Below, piece by piece: positions 28,301 to 36,920 of a DNA stretch of 64,000 nucleotides. A program made the translations under genes and the position numbers. Location: the NCBI GenBank assembly GCA_004794785.1, contig SJOL01008491.1, forward strand, positions 595,428 through 659,427. Direction: 5' to 3'. Source of the DNA: Opisthorchis felineus (taxonomy: Eukaryota > Platyhelminthes > Trematoda > Opisthorchiida > Opisthorchiidae). How positions within the stretch are numbered: position 1 is the stretch's first letter; each line of letters starts with the position of its first letter. The notes below the pieces were generated by a model. It did no database searches. It had not been told where the DNA came from and saw nothing but the letters and a program-made list of their open reading frames with translations.

Positions 28301-31300
28301 TTGAAGACGTGTAATTGAGTACACATTGGGTACATTTGTACCAACATGCACTCCGAGTCCCAATTTTCTACTGGATTGTTCATAGAAACTTGACTCTATT
28401 GAGACCGTTGTTAAAAAATGCCACCACACAACTAGATGTCAACTGCACCTGGTGGGAACATGGGGTGTTACACATGATTCTCTTAGAAAATCAAGCTTTA
28501 GAAATAAAACAAACGACGTGATTACACAGATTTTGGGGCAGAATTGGTCGTCAGAGTGAGGCCGCTGATCGAACATTTACTGAACAAAAAATATCTTTGT
28601 CTTACTGATAAATGGACCGTCATGTCGTGAGTCAATTGATCTCATTGCACCTACTCGTGCGCTGTTCGGACATTCAAAGGCATTGATATCTGTAAAAGAA
28701 CGGATTTGCCTTTAACTGACAGTAAAGAGTGATGAATACACATAGGGAATATGACATTGTCAGTCCGAGACTGGACGCTTCGGGCGGAAAATTTGACCAG
28801 AATCTGCCACGGAAGGCATAAAACCACCTGAAAAAGAAAAGTAGAGATTTAGGTGAGCATGATTTGCTCTTGCCTCAAAGAACTCAGTCTGTTGTATTTT
28901 TAAATCGAAGGCAACCCAGCGATTTCGGATGTCTAAACGTACACACTAATCAGTATATTTATTGTATTGATAGATGTTCCTGGTATTTTGCCCCCAATCA
29001 CTGACAAACTCTTCCCTTTAAAGGTTATGTTTTTTTCACGTGACTAGGTCTGCTTTGGGTTTGCCAAGACTATGTTAGACGCTTCATCTAGCCCGATGGG
29101 AGAGGCAGTCAAAACCAGCCGACTCGTGTTCAGTTGGTTCTCCACAATAGCAAGCTTGTTCCCTGTTCTATCACAATAACCTCAACAAAGTCAGAAGTCA
29201 TGCATATTTTTACAACTGACATGGATATTTTGCAGTACTGTGGATGCTACGTAAGAAAACCTCATTTCTCCTCTGCGGAGACTGGTTTTGAGCTCAAGTT
29301 TTATTCAGTAGTTTAGGAGCTTTTTGAGAACGTGCACTCTAGTTGAGCCGTCCACGTGCAGCTAAAATCAACTGAGTTCGTCTATCTAGGCGAGTGATGT
29401 TCTTCACACCCGCTTCAGAATGGCGCAATCCACGAGATGGACTACACGTCTGCCCATCCGAAGCCGGTATTCGCTTGTATTGCCTCATCAGTGTTTAGCC
29501 GCGTAAAGGCTTTGTTTACAGAACCAGTCGATCTGACAGCACCCCAAACTGAAGTAAAGAACAAACTTTGGGGTAGTTGATATGCAGCTAGTTTGATTAG
29601 GCGTGCAATTACGAAGGGTGTTGAAACCCAACATGAGTATAGCTTTCTAGAGGGGAAGCACTCTGCGCTCTGCTCTGGTGCAATTAAAGGATTGCCTCCC
29701 GGCAAACAGAACCAGGGACTTCGTTTACAAAATCCACTATAACGACTGCACTAAGGTTTATATAGGACAGACGGCCAGGGAACTTCACACAAGAAGCGGA
29801 GAGCATAGGTGGAAAATAAACAGGCCGCCGAGAAACGCAGATGAATATCGAGCTCTACTGAAAGACTCGGCAAATGGTGGAACATGCACTGGACGCAGGA
29901 CACAAAACAGATTTGGAAAATGTTGAGGTTTTGAGGCGAGGACCATGGTCTACACCACAGAGACTGATGGCCGAGGCGGTGGAAATCGCCAATCATCCTA
30001 GCATAAATAGAATGGAATGCGTAGAACCGGAAAGCGTGTGGAGAACGGCTTTAGGTCAGTCGAACTGACACGCGGTGTTGTGTGGTTATCGGAAGGAGGG
30101 CTCATCAACAGAAGTAGCTCAGATCTCAGGTGCATTTGATCTGACCGTCCCTCTCCCCAACTAAATCTTCATTGCACTTACAAGCCCACATAGACCAAAG
30201 AAATCTACCAGTGGCACCCAAGGTGAATCATCAGTTGAAGCACCTTGAACCGGAAGATTAAGAAACCGAACCTGATCAAAAATAATTTGAAGTTTTCCCA
30301 ACCTATCAACCGTAGGCTTTAGGCAACCACACTAATCGGGAAGACCTCTTAACTTACATTCAACATGAATCTAGTGTGTTAATCTGAAGACGTCTTACTG
30401 ATTGGTTCTCTGTCTGCCTTAAAACCTGACCAACATGGTGACCTGCTCACTTGGCCTGATGAAGCAAAACATTGCCCATTTAAAAACTACTGACTGTCAA
30501 CGAAGCCCTCCTGAAATGAATTTAGCTAGTGCTGATGCGGTTCGCCTTCCAGGATGGTATCCCCGTGACTCCCCTGAACTTGGCTGGAGACAATGCAAGA
30601 AATGGCGGCTGATTGACGTCAGTGACGTTCGTGTTGTCAGTTTCTTTCTAGATTGTATGACTTGGCACCTTGAGTTTTAGGCACCTCAGAATGCTTGCGA
30701 TATGCCAGCATCAGTTCTTTCCCTCATCCACTCTTTTCTCTTCCTTTCTGTTTAGGTCTTTAAGTATAGTTAAACAAACTTTGTTGTTGTATGGGAGTGA
30801 AGCCTCAGTGTGTCAACACCGATGTTGCTGTCTCTGGTGATACTGATACTGATGACATCTCTTCCTGCACACACAATGCACGTTTATTCCGGCTAAACTG
30901 ACCTGATTGGGCATCAAGTCACGCCATAGTTTTTTTCATTCAGTTGTGCCTTCTCTTGAAGCAGCCTGGACAAGTCCGATTAAGTATCTGCAAGGACTAT
31001 GCACTGTTTCATTCCCTCTAGAAAAACGATTATTTTAGTAGGGTAACAAGATAAATTGTCAATAAGTACCCGTTCTTTGTAACTGCAGTGAATGTAAAAC
31101 ACCCACATGCATTGTTATCTCTCCTTTCGAAGTACAACCGTAGACATTCTGGATACTACGCCGCCGTAGTGATCGTCTCGTTGTTGTTGGCTGTTGGCCT
31201 CGCCCTTCTTGTCTACAAGCTCTACCCACATCGACACAGCTTGAGAATGCCATTTATAACGGTAAGTTTTTTGTTACCAAGTCTTGGGTTTTTCCATATC

Positions 31301-32034
31301 CTCCCAATCGGGCTCCGCTTCCGTTCACCCTGAAGACCACTTATTTCTAGCTACTCATGAGTAGTCGTCGGTCGCCATTTTATCGTCTCCCTGGCCATGG
31401 ACCACGGACAACCTCTGAGACAAGCCAGATTTTACTATTTCGGTCCCAGCTTGATAGGCTCGCAGAAGGTATTCCGTGAATATTTGATGAATTGAACATT
31501 GATAAAAATGCAGTTTCAACCACAGGAACCCCCATCCCACCAAAGAATCTTTTTGGCCACTTCTGCGAGAGGCCTCTCTTTCAGTGGCAATGTTCACTAT
31601 CTATATCATTTCCCCAGATCATAGCAAACTGCGCAAAGTTGTACAAAATTTCAAATAAATTTGAAACCCGAGGGAAACTTCCTTTCCCTGTTATCACTCC
31701 TTATATAAAACCATGTTGAACCATTATTCAGCTTGTAGAAAATATACCGAAATATAAAATACAACAAGGAATGACAATGGACTGGACAGAATCACATTTG
31801 GGGAATAAACCCCCAAATTTCCTGTCCGCTGTATATAATGCTATAATCCATATATCCATTTGGATCCTGTAATCCGAACCCCACCATTTGATTCCCCAGA
31901 AATGGTTTAATGTGATGGGGCTTGGTGCACACAGTTAGAAACTGTATAACAAACGATATTACGACCAAGTAACAACAGAGTTCAAAGGTGAGCGATAATC
32001 AAACGGAACGAACTGAAAGACTGAGTGTGTCATC

Positions 32035-32078
<44 letters not shown>

Positions 32079-32284
32079 ACATATGCCGTGGTGTGTGGGT
32101 GGACGCGAATGCATGTATGTGCCGAACACTATGTACAGTAAAATAACAACTTCAAATTACTAAACCAACAAAATTTTCTTCATCCTTTTTAAAACAGTCT
32201 CACGGACGAGTTCTACCCAGACGGACTTTCTGGAGACAACAGGGTGAGAGCGTGCTTGTGGAGGAACCTGACTGCGACGACTAA
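6826..32284 (+). CDS. Multi-exon ApeC-EGF-FAS1 transmembrane protein (gene span, 5' partial)
   Basis: Exons assembled by eye: 6826-7330, 12780-13259, 16490-16686, 18658-18778, 23689-23888, 25282-25548, 28104-28205, then 31089-31261 and 32198-32284 (stop TAA at 32282). Junction phases 1,1,0,1,0,0 agree across the first seven exons (1872 nt, 624 codons), which chance ORFs would not do. Order of domains: ApeC (exons 1-2), three six-cysteine EGF-like repeats (exons 2-5), one FAS1 domain (exons 5-7), one TM helix (exon 8), cytoplasmic tail (exons 8-9). This predicts a type I surface protein. ApeC proteins of amphioxus bind bacterial cell-wall components, and FAS1/EGF proteins mediate adhesion; a recognition or adhesion role here is inference. 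No signal-peptide exon was found upstream. Exon 28104-28205 ends in phase 0 but 31089 needs phase 1, so an exon between them is missing from this model. Confidence 0.8.
9700..11800 (+). mobile_element. Decayed LINE: APE endonuclease plus reverse transcriptase (RTE/CR1-like)
   Basis: Several frames join into one element. Endonuclease text: [10 protein letters not shown] near 9720, [26 protein letters not shown], then [10 protein letters not shown] (the catalytic Asp of GDMNAQ is Gly), and [14 protein letters not shown] near 10405. RT text follows from about 11290: [42 protein letters not shown], and a ruined YADD box (YVNE) near 11755. Multiple stops and frameshifts make it non-functional. It sits in the first intron of the ApeC gene, same strand. 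Confidence 0.75.
12780..13259 (+). CDS. Exon: C-terminal half of ApeC domain
   Basis: Acceptor TTTCTCATCTAG ends at 12779 and donor AA|GTATGT begins at 13260. Two nt complete the codon split with 7330, so the frame is continuous. It continues the ApeC pattern: WHEDADN in place of the family [15 protein letters not shown] (CC codons 12917-12922) for [19 protein letters not shown] for I-LP-PFYL, a Cys before VPG, and [10 protein letters not shown] (CYY codons 13151-13159) for the terminal HYCYY. The last ~35 codons lead into the first EGF repeat. Ordinary translation past 13259 reaches a stop at 13358-13360, which is intronic in this model. Confidence 0.8.
14700..15250 (+). mobile_element. 3' end of the LINE family (copy 1)
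   Basis: Broken frame reads [20 protein letters not shown] and [10 protein letters not shown], the LGHVLRMP-RLP motif at the C-terminus of RTE/CR1-like RT proteins. An untranslated-looking tail (14930-15250) follows that recurs at 21890-22110 and 30540-30880. Possibly the same insertion as 9700-11800 split by rearrangement, but the intervening exon at 12780 makes independent insertions more likely. Confidence 0.6.
16133..16275 (-). mobile_element. tRNA-derived SINE, family S1 copy
   Basis: Minus strand has a tRNA-like head: GCTCAGTGGTTAAGG (A-box region) and GTGGTTCGAACGC (B box). A body with TTGTCTAGGCTTGGAGAACC follows, shared with 55262-55430. No tRNA cloverleaf closure, so not a working tRNA. 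Confidence 0.65.
16490..16686 (+). CDS. Exon: EGF-like repeat 1 and start of repeat 2
   Basis: Acceptor TTAATTTTAG ends at 16489; donor CGG|GTAAAT at 16687; enters in phase 1, leaves in phase 0. It encodes [10 protein letters not shown], then [15 protein letters not shown]: six cysteines in C-x-C-x5-C-x8-C-x-C-x8-C order with the GY-GDG signature of nidogen/fibrillin-type EGF modules. The start of repeat 2 ([13 protein letters not shown]) follows. The basic run HKKKR sits at the exon edge, inside the long third loop of repeat 2, so a slightly different donor is possible. Confidence 0.75.
16940..16990 (+). mobile_element. Hammerhead-element short fragment
   Basis: GATTGTCGGAGAGATTTTAGCAACCC then TAAGTAGCATGTTACGTCT corresponds to the segment just 3' of the ribozyme. 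Decayed. Confidence 0.45.
18157..18480. mobile_element. Hammerhead-element copy 4, inverted 5' part plus intact ribozyme
   Basis: Bases 18157-18255 are minus-oriented and 18260-18480 plus-oriented family sequence (shared landmarks CTGAATTCAGCTAAATC versus GATTTAGCTGGATTCAG). The plus part ends with a complete hammerhead. It lies in the intron just before the exon at 18658. Confidence 0.75.
18391..18442 (+). ncRNA. Type I hammerhead ribozyme, intact core
   Basis: GCCTAC (18396-18401) pairs with GTGGGC (18433-18438) as stem I; CTGATGA 18402-18408; stem II GTCC/GGGC with a six-base loop; GAAA; minimal stem III in ACCGGT; cleavage expected after GGTC (18432). All catalytic-core bases fit the consensus. 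Activity is predicted, not shown. Confidence 0.8.
18658..18778 (+). CDS. Exon: end of EGF-like repeat 2 and start of repeat 3
   Basis: Acceptor CATCCTGTAG ends at 18657 and donor A|GTAAGT lies at 18779; it enters in phase 0 and leaves in phase 1. It encodes [15 protein letters not shown], closing EGF repeat 2, then [13 protein letters not shown], opening repeat 3. Cysteine spacing is continuous with both neighbouring exons. The last split codon (A + AA = Lys) joins smoothly to 23689. Confidence 0.8.
21890..22110 (+). mobile_element. 3' end of the LINE family (copy 2)
   Basis: Shares with 14930-15120 and 30560-30730 the stretch around GGAGACNNTGNAAGAAATGGCGGCT and CGTTCTTGTTGTCAGTTTCT. Strongly decayed; lies in the intron between 18778 and 23689. 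Confidence 0.5.
22708..22740 (+). mobile_element. Hammerhead-element short fragment
   Basis: AGAGTTTTCAGTAACCTTGTGAGTAG-like segment (one of the best conserved parts of the unit) without other parts. Confidence 0.4.
23689..23888 (+). CDS. Exon: end of EGF-like repeat 3 and start of FAS1 domain
   Basis: Acceptor TTTACTTTCCAG ends at 23688; donor GAG|GTAAAT at 23889, phase 0. It encodes [15 protein letters not shown] (last cysteines of repeat 3), then a linker and [19 protein letters not shown]. This resembles the first FAS1 strand (TVFVPTDEA) seen in fasciclin, TGFBI and stabilins. The EGF-to-FAS1 transition inside one exon recalls stabilin architecture, although no Link domain is seen. Confidence 0.78.
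24020..24180 (-). mobile_element. tRNA-derived SINE-like repeat (second type)
   Basis: Minus strand: GGTAACACAGTTAGTGAAGC (A-box-like) and GGTGGGTTCGTATCCAG (B box), preceded by GACAGGGGAGGCAAAACC. Only one clear copy in the window, so a family is inferred. Confidence 0.4.
25282..25548 (+). CDS. Exon: central FAS1 segment
   Basis: Acceptor CATGTGTTAG ends at 25281; donor GAG|GTAAGT at 25549; phase 0 at both ends, 89 codons. It holds the FAS1 H-box-like segment [17 protein letters not shown] and then [13 protein letters not shown], where FAS1 domains have a strand leading to the NG-I-hairpin. Several Cys residues (CELL, HCLP, TCHN) may form an extra disulfide. The match to FAS1 is by pattern only and moderately diverged. 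Confidence 0.75.
25549..28103. other. ApeC-gene intron without recognisable content
   Basis: Separates the two FAS1 exons, which join in phase with no missing domain part. No repeat family recognised; ORFs at 25650-25964 and 26158-26376 have no domain match. Confidence 0.5.
28104..28205 (+). CDS. Exon: C-terminal FAS1 segment
   Basis: Acceptor TTTGTGTTACAG ends at 28103; donor CCA|GTAAGT at 28206; phase 0 at both ends, 34 codons. It reads [16 protein letters not shown] and then [17 protein letters not shown], the typical FAS1 end (NG-i-h-I-d-vL-PP). After this the next identified exon requires entry in phase 1, so an intermediate exon is expected. Confidence 0.75.
29570..30071 (+). mobile_element. 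Penelope-like element remnant: GIY-YIG endonuclease end
   Basis: Frame from 29678 gives [20 protein letters not shown], then [12 protein letters not shown], the GIY-YIG fold seen at the C-terminus of Penelope-like retroelements (VYKI-C-DC-K-YIGQT-R-L-TR--EH). After a frameshift near 29875 the text continues [18 protein letters not shown] and ends at TGA 30068-30070. Catalytic-type Tyr, Arg and Glu are still visible, but the frame is broken and no full RT precedes it. Confidence 0.7.
30430..30880 (+). mobile_element. 3' end of the LINE family (copy 3)
   Basis: Same tail as the copies at 14930 and 21890, including a GTTGTATGGGAGTGA segment that matches GTTGTACGGCAGTGA at 15175. Broken coding text reads [11 protein letters not shown], as in LPGWGPRDP of related elements. 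Truncated at its 5' side near the Penelope-like remnant. Confidence 0.5.
31089..31261 (+). CDS. Exon: juxtamembrane and transmembrane helix
   Basis: Acceptor CTTTGTAACTGCAG ends at 31088; donor ACG|GTAAGT at 31262; enters in phase 1, leaves in phase 0. A ~21-residue hydrophobic helix is encoded at 31154-31216 (Gly-Tyr-Tyr-Ala start, Leu/Val/Ala core), preceded by basic YNRRHS and followed by [10 protein letters not shown]. The positive-inside rule would place either side in the cytosol; the domain order favours an extracellular N-terminus. Membership in this gene rests on position, strand and the matching last exon, not on a phase match with 28205. Confidence 0.65.
32037..32074. repeat. (GT)n microsatellite
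   Basis: About 18 GT repeats in the last intron of the ApeC gene. Confidence 0.95.
32198..32284 (+). CDS. Last exon: cytoplasmic tail with stop
   Basis: Acceptor CATCCTTTTTAAAACAG ends at 32197; phase 0 entry, 28 codons, TAA at 32282-32284. The tail begins [15 protein letters not shown] (basic) and ends [10 protein letters not shown] (acidic). No ITAM, NPxY or PDZ-type ending is evident. No AATAAA signal was found close downstream, so the 3' UTR end is undefined. Confidence 0.6.
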   Translation, partial: SHGRVLPRRTFWRQQGESVLVEEPDCDD

Positions 32285-33227
32285 ATGGTAGTATTCTCCT
32301 GTTCATGACAGCTATGATTGGAAAGTTCTTTTTCTTTATTTCATGCGTTACATCGTGTGTCTATATTTTACTCTACACCATGATTATCGATCGTCCCATC
32401 CCCTCACGAACCAATGTATGCACCATTGCTGCCTTTTCGTTACCGTTCACATGACGTTCTCAAGGTTTGTATGTCTAAATTCGAAATGCATTACTTGCAA
32501 GACGATGGTGAATCAGTCCAACTATAGGCACCAGTGAGACAAACCAACCGCTACTGAGAAACTTGCGTATAACTTACTACTTGGATATATTTCTGTTCTA
32601 TCGGCCTTTTTCAAGTATGAAATATTCAGAAATTTGTGTTACGTCATCTCTACTGGTCTTGGATGGGTGACTTTTTAAAGCACTACGCAAATAGTTACTA
32701 CCGTTCAGCTGAAAGCTAACAGAAATATGCCAGCGTAAGTTCGCAATTGATTGGTCACGTGGTATTCGGTGAAATTTCCTATTGATGTTCACTCTACAAA
32801 ATCGATGCTCATTATCGAATCACAGTTTCATCGAGTTCACTTCAGGTACGATAATTCCATACCAAGAAGAAGAGTGTGGACAACTTTCTCATCTTTTGGA
32901 TTGGGAAGTCCTAGATTTTCCAATGTTAAAAACAGGCTCAAAGTACAGTCACCATCTAATCCCTGATTTTCATCGGGACGCACGCTGTACGTTTGTCTGT
33001 CCACTGAGAAGCCTAGTTCTCTTTCGCGTGCAATGAATCATTGGCTAGCACAAATCCAAAGTCTAGATTTTGGAATGCTATCACTGAAATGTCTCAGTCA
33101 GTTACAAGAGACTACCGTATGATCTGATTGTTGGTCGTTAGTGTGTATGAACCGACAGACGTATTTTCACTTTCCTTACGTCGGATGCGTTTAGTTGGGG
33201 TGAGAGTGGATATATATTAGCGTAAGT

Positions 33228-33596
33228 ATGGCTGCTGCAGGTGATACACGTTTGGGGACAGGACTACTCGGAGAATTCGCCCCTACGTTGCCTTTCAGAA
33301 GTGGCTTTGCTCCATTCAACCGAATAGTTAAATGTCATACTCGGTGGGGACCTGTAACCATTTGTAATTTGCCACCCAACAGATCGAGCGACTCACGTTC
33401 CTCGCACCCTCCAAATTCCAGTTTAGTTCAAGCGATTGAGCAGTGCTGTGTTGAGATTCCCCAGTTTTACTCAACTGAATCACTGAGCTTTTCTCCAAGC
33501 GACAGATCACACCTTAATTACGCAACTTCAGCGCCTATCTGGATTGACCACGAATGCATAGCAGCAGCTGGACAAGGAACTGAAATAATATGTTAA
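33228..33596 (+). CDS. Unsupported 122-codon ORF
   Basis: ATG at 33228 in a fair context (GTATGGCTGC), preceded by TATATATTA at 33213; stop at 33594. Composition is Ser/Pro-rich with no recognisable domain. Chance ORFs of this size occur elsewhere in the window, so evidence is weak. Confidence 0.12.
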   Translation: MAAAGDTRLGTGLLGEFAPTLPFRSGFAPFNRIVKCHTRWGPVTICNLPPNRSSDSRSSHPPNSSLVQAIEQCCVEIPQFYSTESLSFSPSDRSHLNYATSAPIWIDHECIAAAGQGTEIIC

Positions 33597-33949
33597 GGTC
33601 TTACTGAACTCACACGTGCACACGACTGATGGTCACAGAGTTGGCCACGCTACTTTCAATACACGAACTACACTCAGTGGGTACGAAAAGTTCTTTACAC
33701 CAAATGAAATGAGGGATCGGGTCGCTCCCATATCAAACATGCGGTCAACCGGGAAACGCATCCGAGAATACACCTCACAATACCATAGAACTACAAATGC
33801 ACACTCAACCCGTTTAAACCAACCCTCCCAAGAGTAGGACATCATGATCTCTCCAGTGAACGACCTGTCTTCTGAAGCAATGTGCATGATCGGGCATTAG
33901 TGAACCACGACATAAAAATTTCCATAAAGGATTGTGCAAACTACCGTAA

Positions 33950-33976
33950 ACGAAAGACTTTCTACAAGTCTTTCGT
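33950..33976. other. Perfect hairpin, 11-bp stem, 5-nt loop
   Basis: ACGAAAGACTT-TCTAC-AAGTCTTTCGT. Stem is perfect; isolated, no neighbouring gene to explain it. Confidence 0.55.
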
Positions 33977-35191
33977 CATCTCCGGTGGAGTTCATCTTCC
34001 GAAAAATGCAATACAACTCGTGCTGAACTGATGTTTGAGTAGAAATTGCAGAGAAATCCAAGTCACGTGTGACTTCATGCTCCTCAATAAAAAAGGTTCT
34101 CAAAATACGGACCCCAAATTTACACCTGGTTTGATAAACAAAAGCAATAAATTCGGAAGGGAATATGAGTGATCTTTGGTATAAAAGTGTGAATTTGCAG
34201 GGGCCATTGAATGTTGAGCGGGATCTAATGAGAGGGCGCCATTTTGAATGGAATGGGTGGCTACAGTGTGCATCAGGTCATTCGATATGTACCCTGAACG
34301 AATAGAAAGACGAGGAGGTTCGATCTCGAGTTGATTCAGCGACCCTTTCAATGTACACATCATTCACTAACCGTAGACGAACGATATGTCACTATAATCT
34401 TCACAAGAGATTTGTATATACACAAGTTCATTTTGTTCAGGCAGGTCGTTCTTTCCTTAAAAGAACATCTACCTATAGTAATAAACCTAATTTTGAGACA
34501 TCTGACTTTCAGGCACTCTCTTTTCCTATGGGACGGTGGCAGAGTCAGTTCCGTGTTTCGACTATAACATGGTTTGTAAACCTCTGTGTCAGGTGGCCAA
34601 GTGTGGTTTTGCTGGAAGTTCGAGTGAGAGATCTGAGATTTTCACTTTGGTTTTGAGCAGAATAGCCCATTAAGAGTGGTTGGATAAACTTTAGAGATTA
34701 GTAACCAGGACTCTGCTTTGCTCACTAAACTGGAGGACGTTTTCAGAGCTTAGTTTTTATTATTGTCTGGGTAGATTGTAAGAATTTGAATCAGTTATAG
34801 TGCTCTCACGTGACGTTTACCCCCTTGTAGCGGCTATTCTCATAATAGTGTTACTTTCCGTGGCACAGTGAGAACTCTATATTGCAGAAGGATCACTCAC
34901 TACTCTAACCTAAATGGCGACCAAAGTTTGCACATTCGCATTCGCATTCCCCCTCTACGAAGATCATCAATACCAAAATTCCGATTGGGTTGTTGTTTTC
35001 TCCCGTTTGTTGCACTTAGCAAACGTATCTTGCGCTTGTGTGCACTGATATCTTGTACGGAAAATAACTTAGGAAAATCGCTGAGACACACTCAACTCAT
35101 CCAGGGCATTGGGACTGTGTGAAACCGATAGGTTTATTCAGAATTGGAGTGTGCGCGTCCACTCAAGCACTGGACAAAACAAGATGTCTAA

Positions 35192-35290
35192 AGCTCGGGA
35201 AGCCGAGTGGCTAGGCTAGTGGACTGCTACTTCGACGACCCGAATTCGAACCCCAATTAGATGCCTTCAAACTGACTGCCGGGTTCCAAT
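35192..35290 (+). mobile_element. tRNA-Ser/Leu-like SINE head
   Basis: GGGAAGCCGAGTGGCTAGGC, then GTGGACTGCTACTTCGACGA and ATTCGAACCCC resemble a serine or leucine tRNA 5' half and B box, but the acceptor strands do not pair. A SINE head is more likely than a tRNA gene. Confidence 0.45.
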
Positions 35291-36191
35291 CTGTTGATCA
35301 GTGCACATGCTGTTTCATAAACAATGGTGTAAAAAGATTCCCCACCCTTGAAAAACCCTCAGTCATTTTTTACAGCCAGCCGTTTGAAGTCAATCGTGGG
35401 AGCTGTTGACTGGTTAAATGGCGATGACTAGTGTGTAAGAAGCGAACGTAATTTCTCACACATACTATACCCGAGTCAGGAGAATTCTGTTCATCGGCTG
35501 GTATGCGTTCTCGGCTCCCAGGCAGATAAAATCACCCATTACATTGTGTGAGGCTGAGTAAACAAGCACGGAATATGTGGTCAAACATTGCAAGTGACAG
35601 GTTTGCTGGCTTCCCACCTCATCCGTCTTACAGGCCCAGCCCTGATTCACTGTATACTTCACTAGGGATGTGCATGCAAGTGCTTTTGAAAACCAAAACC
35701 AGGTTTATCCTTGGATCCTACTTTCAGCGTCTAAAACCGTGTCTCTGATGAGCAGGTGCGTGGCACTCAGACTGAGTAACTGCTTTCGTTTCTCTTGTAG
35801 GGTCACCTGTTTTTGTCCATTTGTCACTCAGTAATCCAGTCTCAGCGAGCCATTGACGGTCAGGTACCCACTAATCTCTAATCAGCTTGGTTCCACCAAA
35901 AATCTAAGGGAAATGTTAATCTCTCCGAATGAGCCGTCTCATAACACCCTGGGTTCCCAATCTTTCTGCCCAAGAAGTTTGTTCCTTTCTGGCGGACCAC
36001 GTATTACCCAGGGTCCGCATAATAACTTTCTTTATTATCCTTGTGGTAAACAACCCAAACGTAGTCTAAAAATGAGCGAACAACTTTGGACCCCAATCAA
36101 ATAGTTGAGAGAAATAACTTCAGAATGTCCAATGAAGGCTGTAATTGATCAGTTAAATCTTATTAATTTTGAACAAAACTGAGTCACTTTG

Positions 36192-36427
36192 ACAAATACA
36201 CTCATTTGCAAATCAATTTGGTTTTCACGGGAGACTCAAGTGAGTCTCTCGTTTATGATGTTCTTCAACTGAATGTGCTGCACACAGGCCGCCTCATGTT
36301 TCAGTTGGTACGATATTCGAGATATCGCAGTATATTTTCATGAAGGAAACTGCTCACAAGGTTGCTGAAAACTCTTCGACAGCCCACGACCGGTTTCGCC
36401 CTTCTTGGGGCTCATCAGGTAGGCGCA
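36192..36427 (-). mobile_element. Hammerhead-element copy 5 with intact ribozyme
   Basis: Minus-oriented partial unit from the AAATACACTCATTTGC landmark to the ribozyme. Family similarity stops at GCGCA (36427), three bases beyond stem I, so the 5' part of the unit is missing. It sits about 500 bp upstream of the CCCH gene start, opposite strand. Confidence 0.8.
36378..36427 (-). ncRNA. Type I hammerhead ribozyme, intact core
   Basis: Minus strand: GCCTAC-CTGATGA-GCCC-CAAGAA-GGGC-GAAA-CCGGTC-GTGGGC, identical in core to the copy at 50247. Stem I six pairs including one U-G; outer GAC/GUC pairing is lost because the element is truncated. Confidence 0.8.
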
Positions 36428-36920
36428 CTTTGCTTGGCGAATCAGCATTTGGGCTGGCAAACTTTTGTGTAACACATGTCAGATGCGGTGCGTCACGTCC
36501 AACACAAACGTGGAGACAAACCTAGAGCACAAGCACAGACAGTTGACGTCACCGACCCACAATTCCTAACGTCGAAAAACTAAAAGGTCAACTTGCGAAA
36601 AACAGCCCACTTCAGTGTTTTCGTCACCTCAGGGGGGTGTCGATTGGCCGAACAAGTGGCGGCGCAAGAACGGACGAATCAGCTGAGCCTGATCGAACTG
36701 GCGACCAGACCATCGCTCACTGGACTACTGTCGACCTTGCGGCACGATGCTGGGCGCGTGAACACTAATCGCTTATTTGGATCGATGTGGACAGCTGTTT
36801 AGTGGAGTGCAGTGGGTAGAGCGGCGCTGGTGTGTTGGATACAAATTTCAATCAATTGGTAGGCTATTAGACTCTCCATAACGTTTTCTAAGCCCTAGGC
36901 CGCTGCACTGAATTGAAGAG

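Noticed and set aside
28386..28521. Candidate missing ApeC-gene exon after TTGTTCATAG
   Set aside because: The phase-0 frame reaches a stop at about 28557 without a good donor, and the FAS1-like looking frame ([14 protein letters not shown]) is out of phase.
35192..35265. Functional tRNA-Ser or tRNA-Leu gene
   Set aside because: Acceptor stem does not close and the anticodon arm is not well formed; SINE head is the better explanation.
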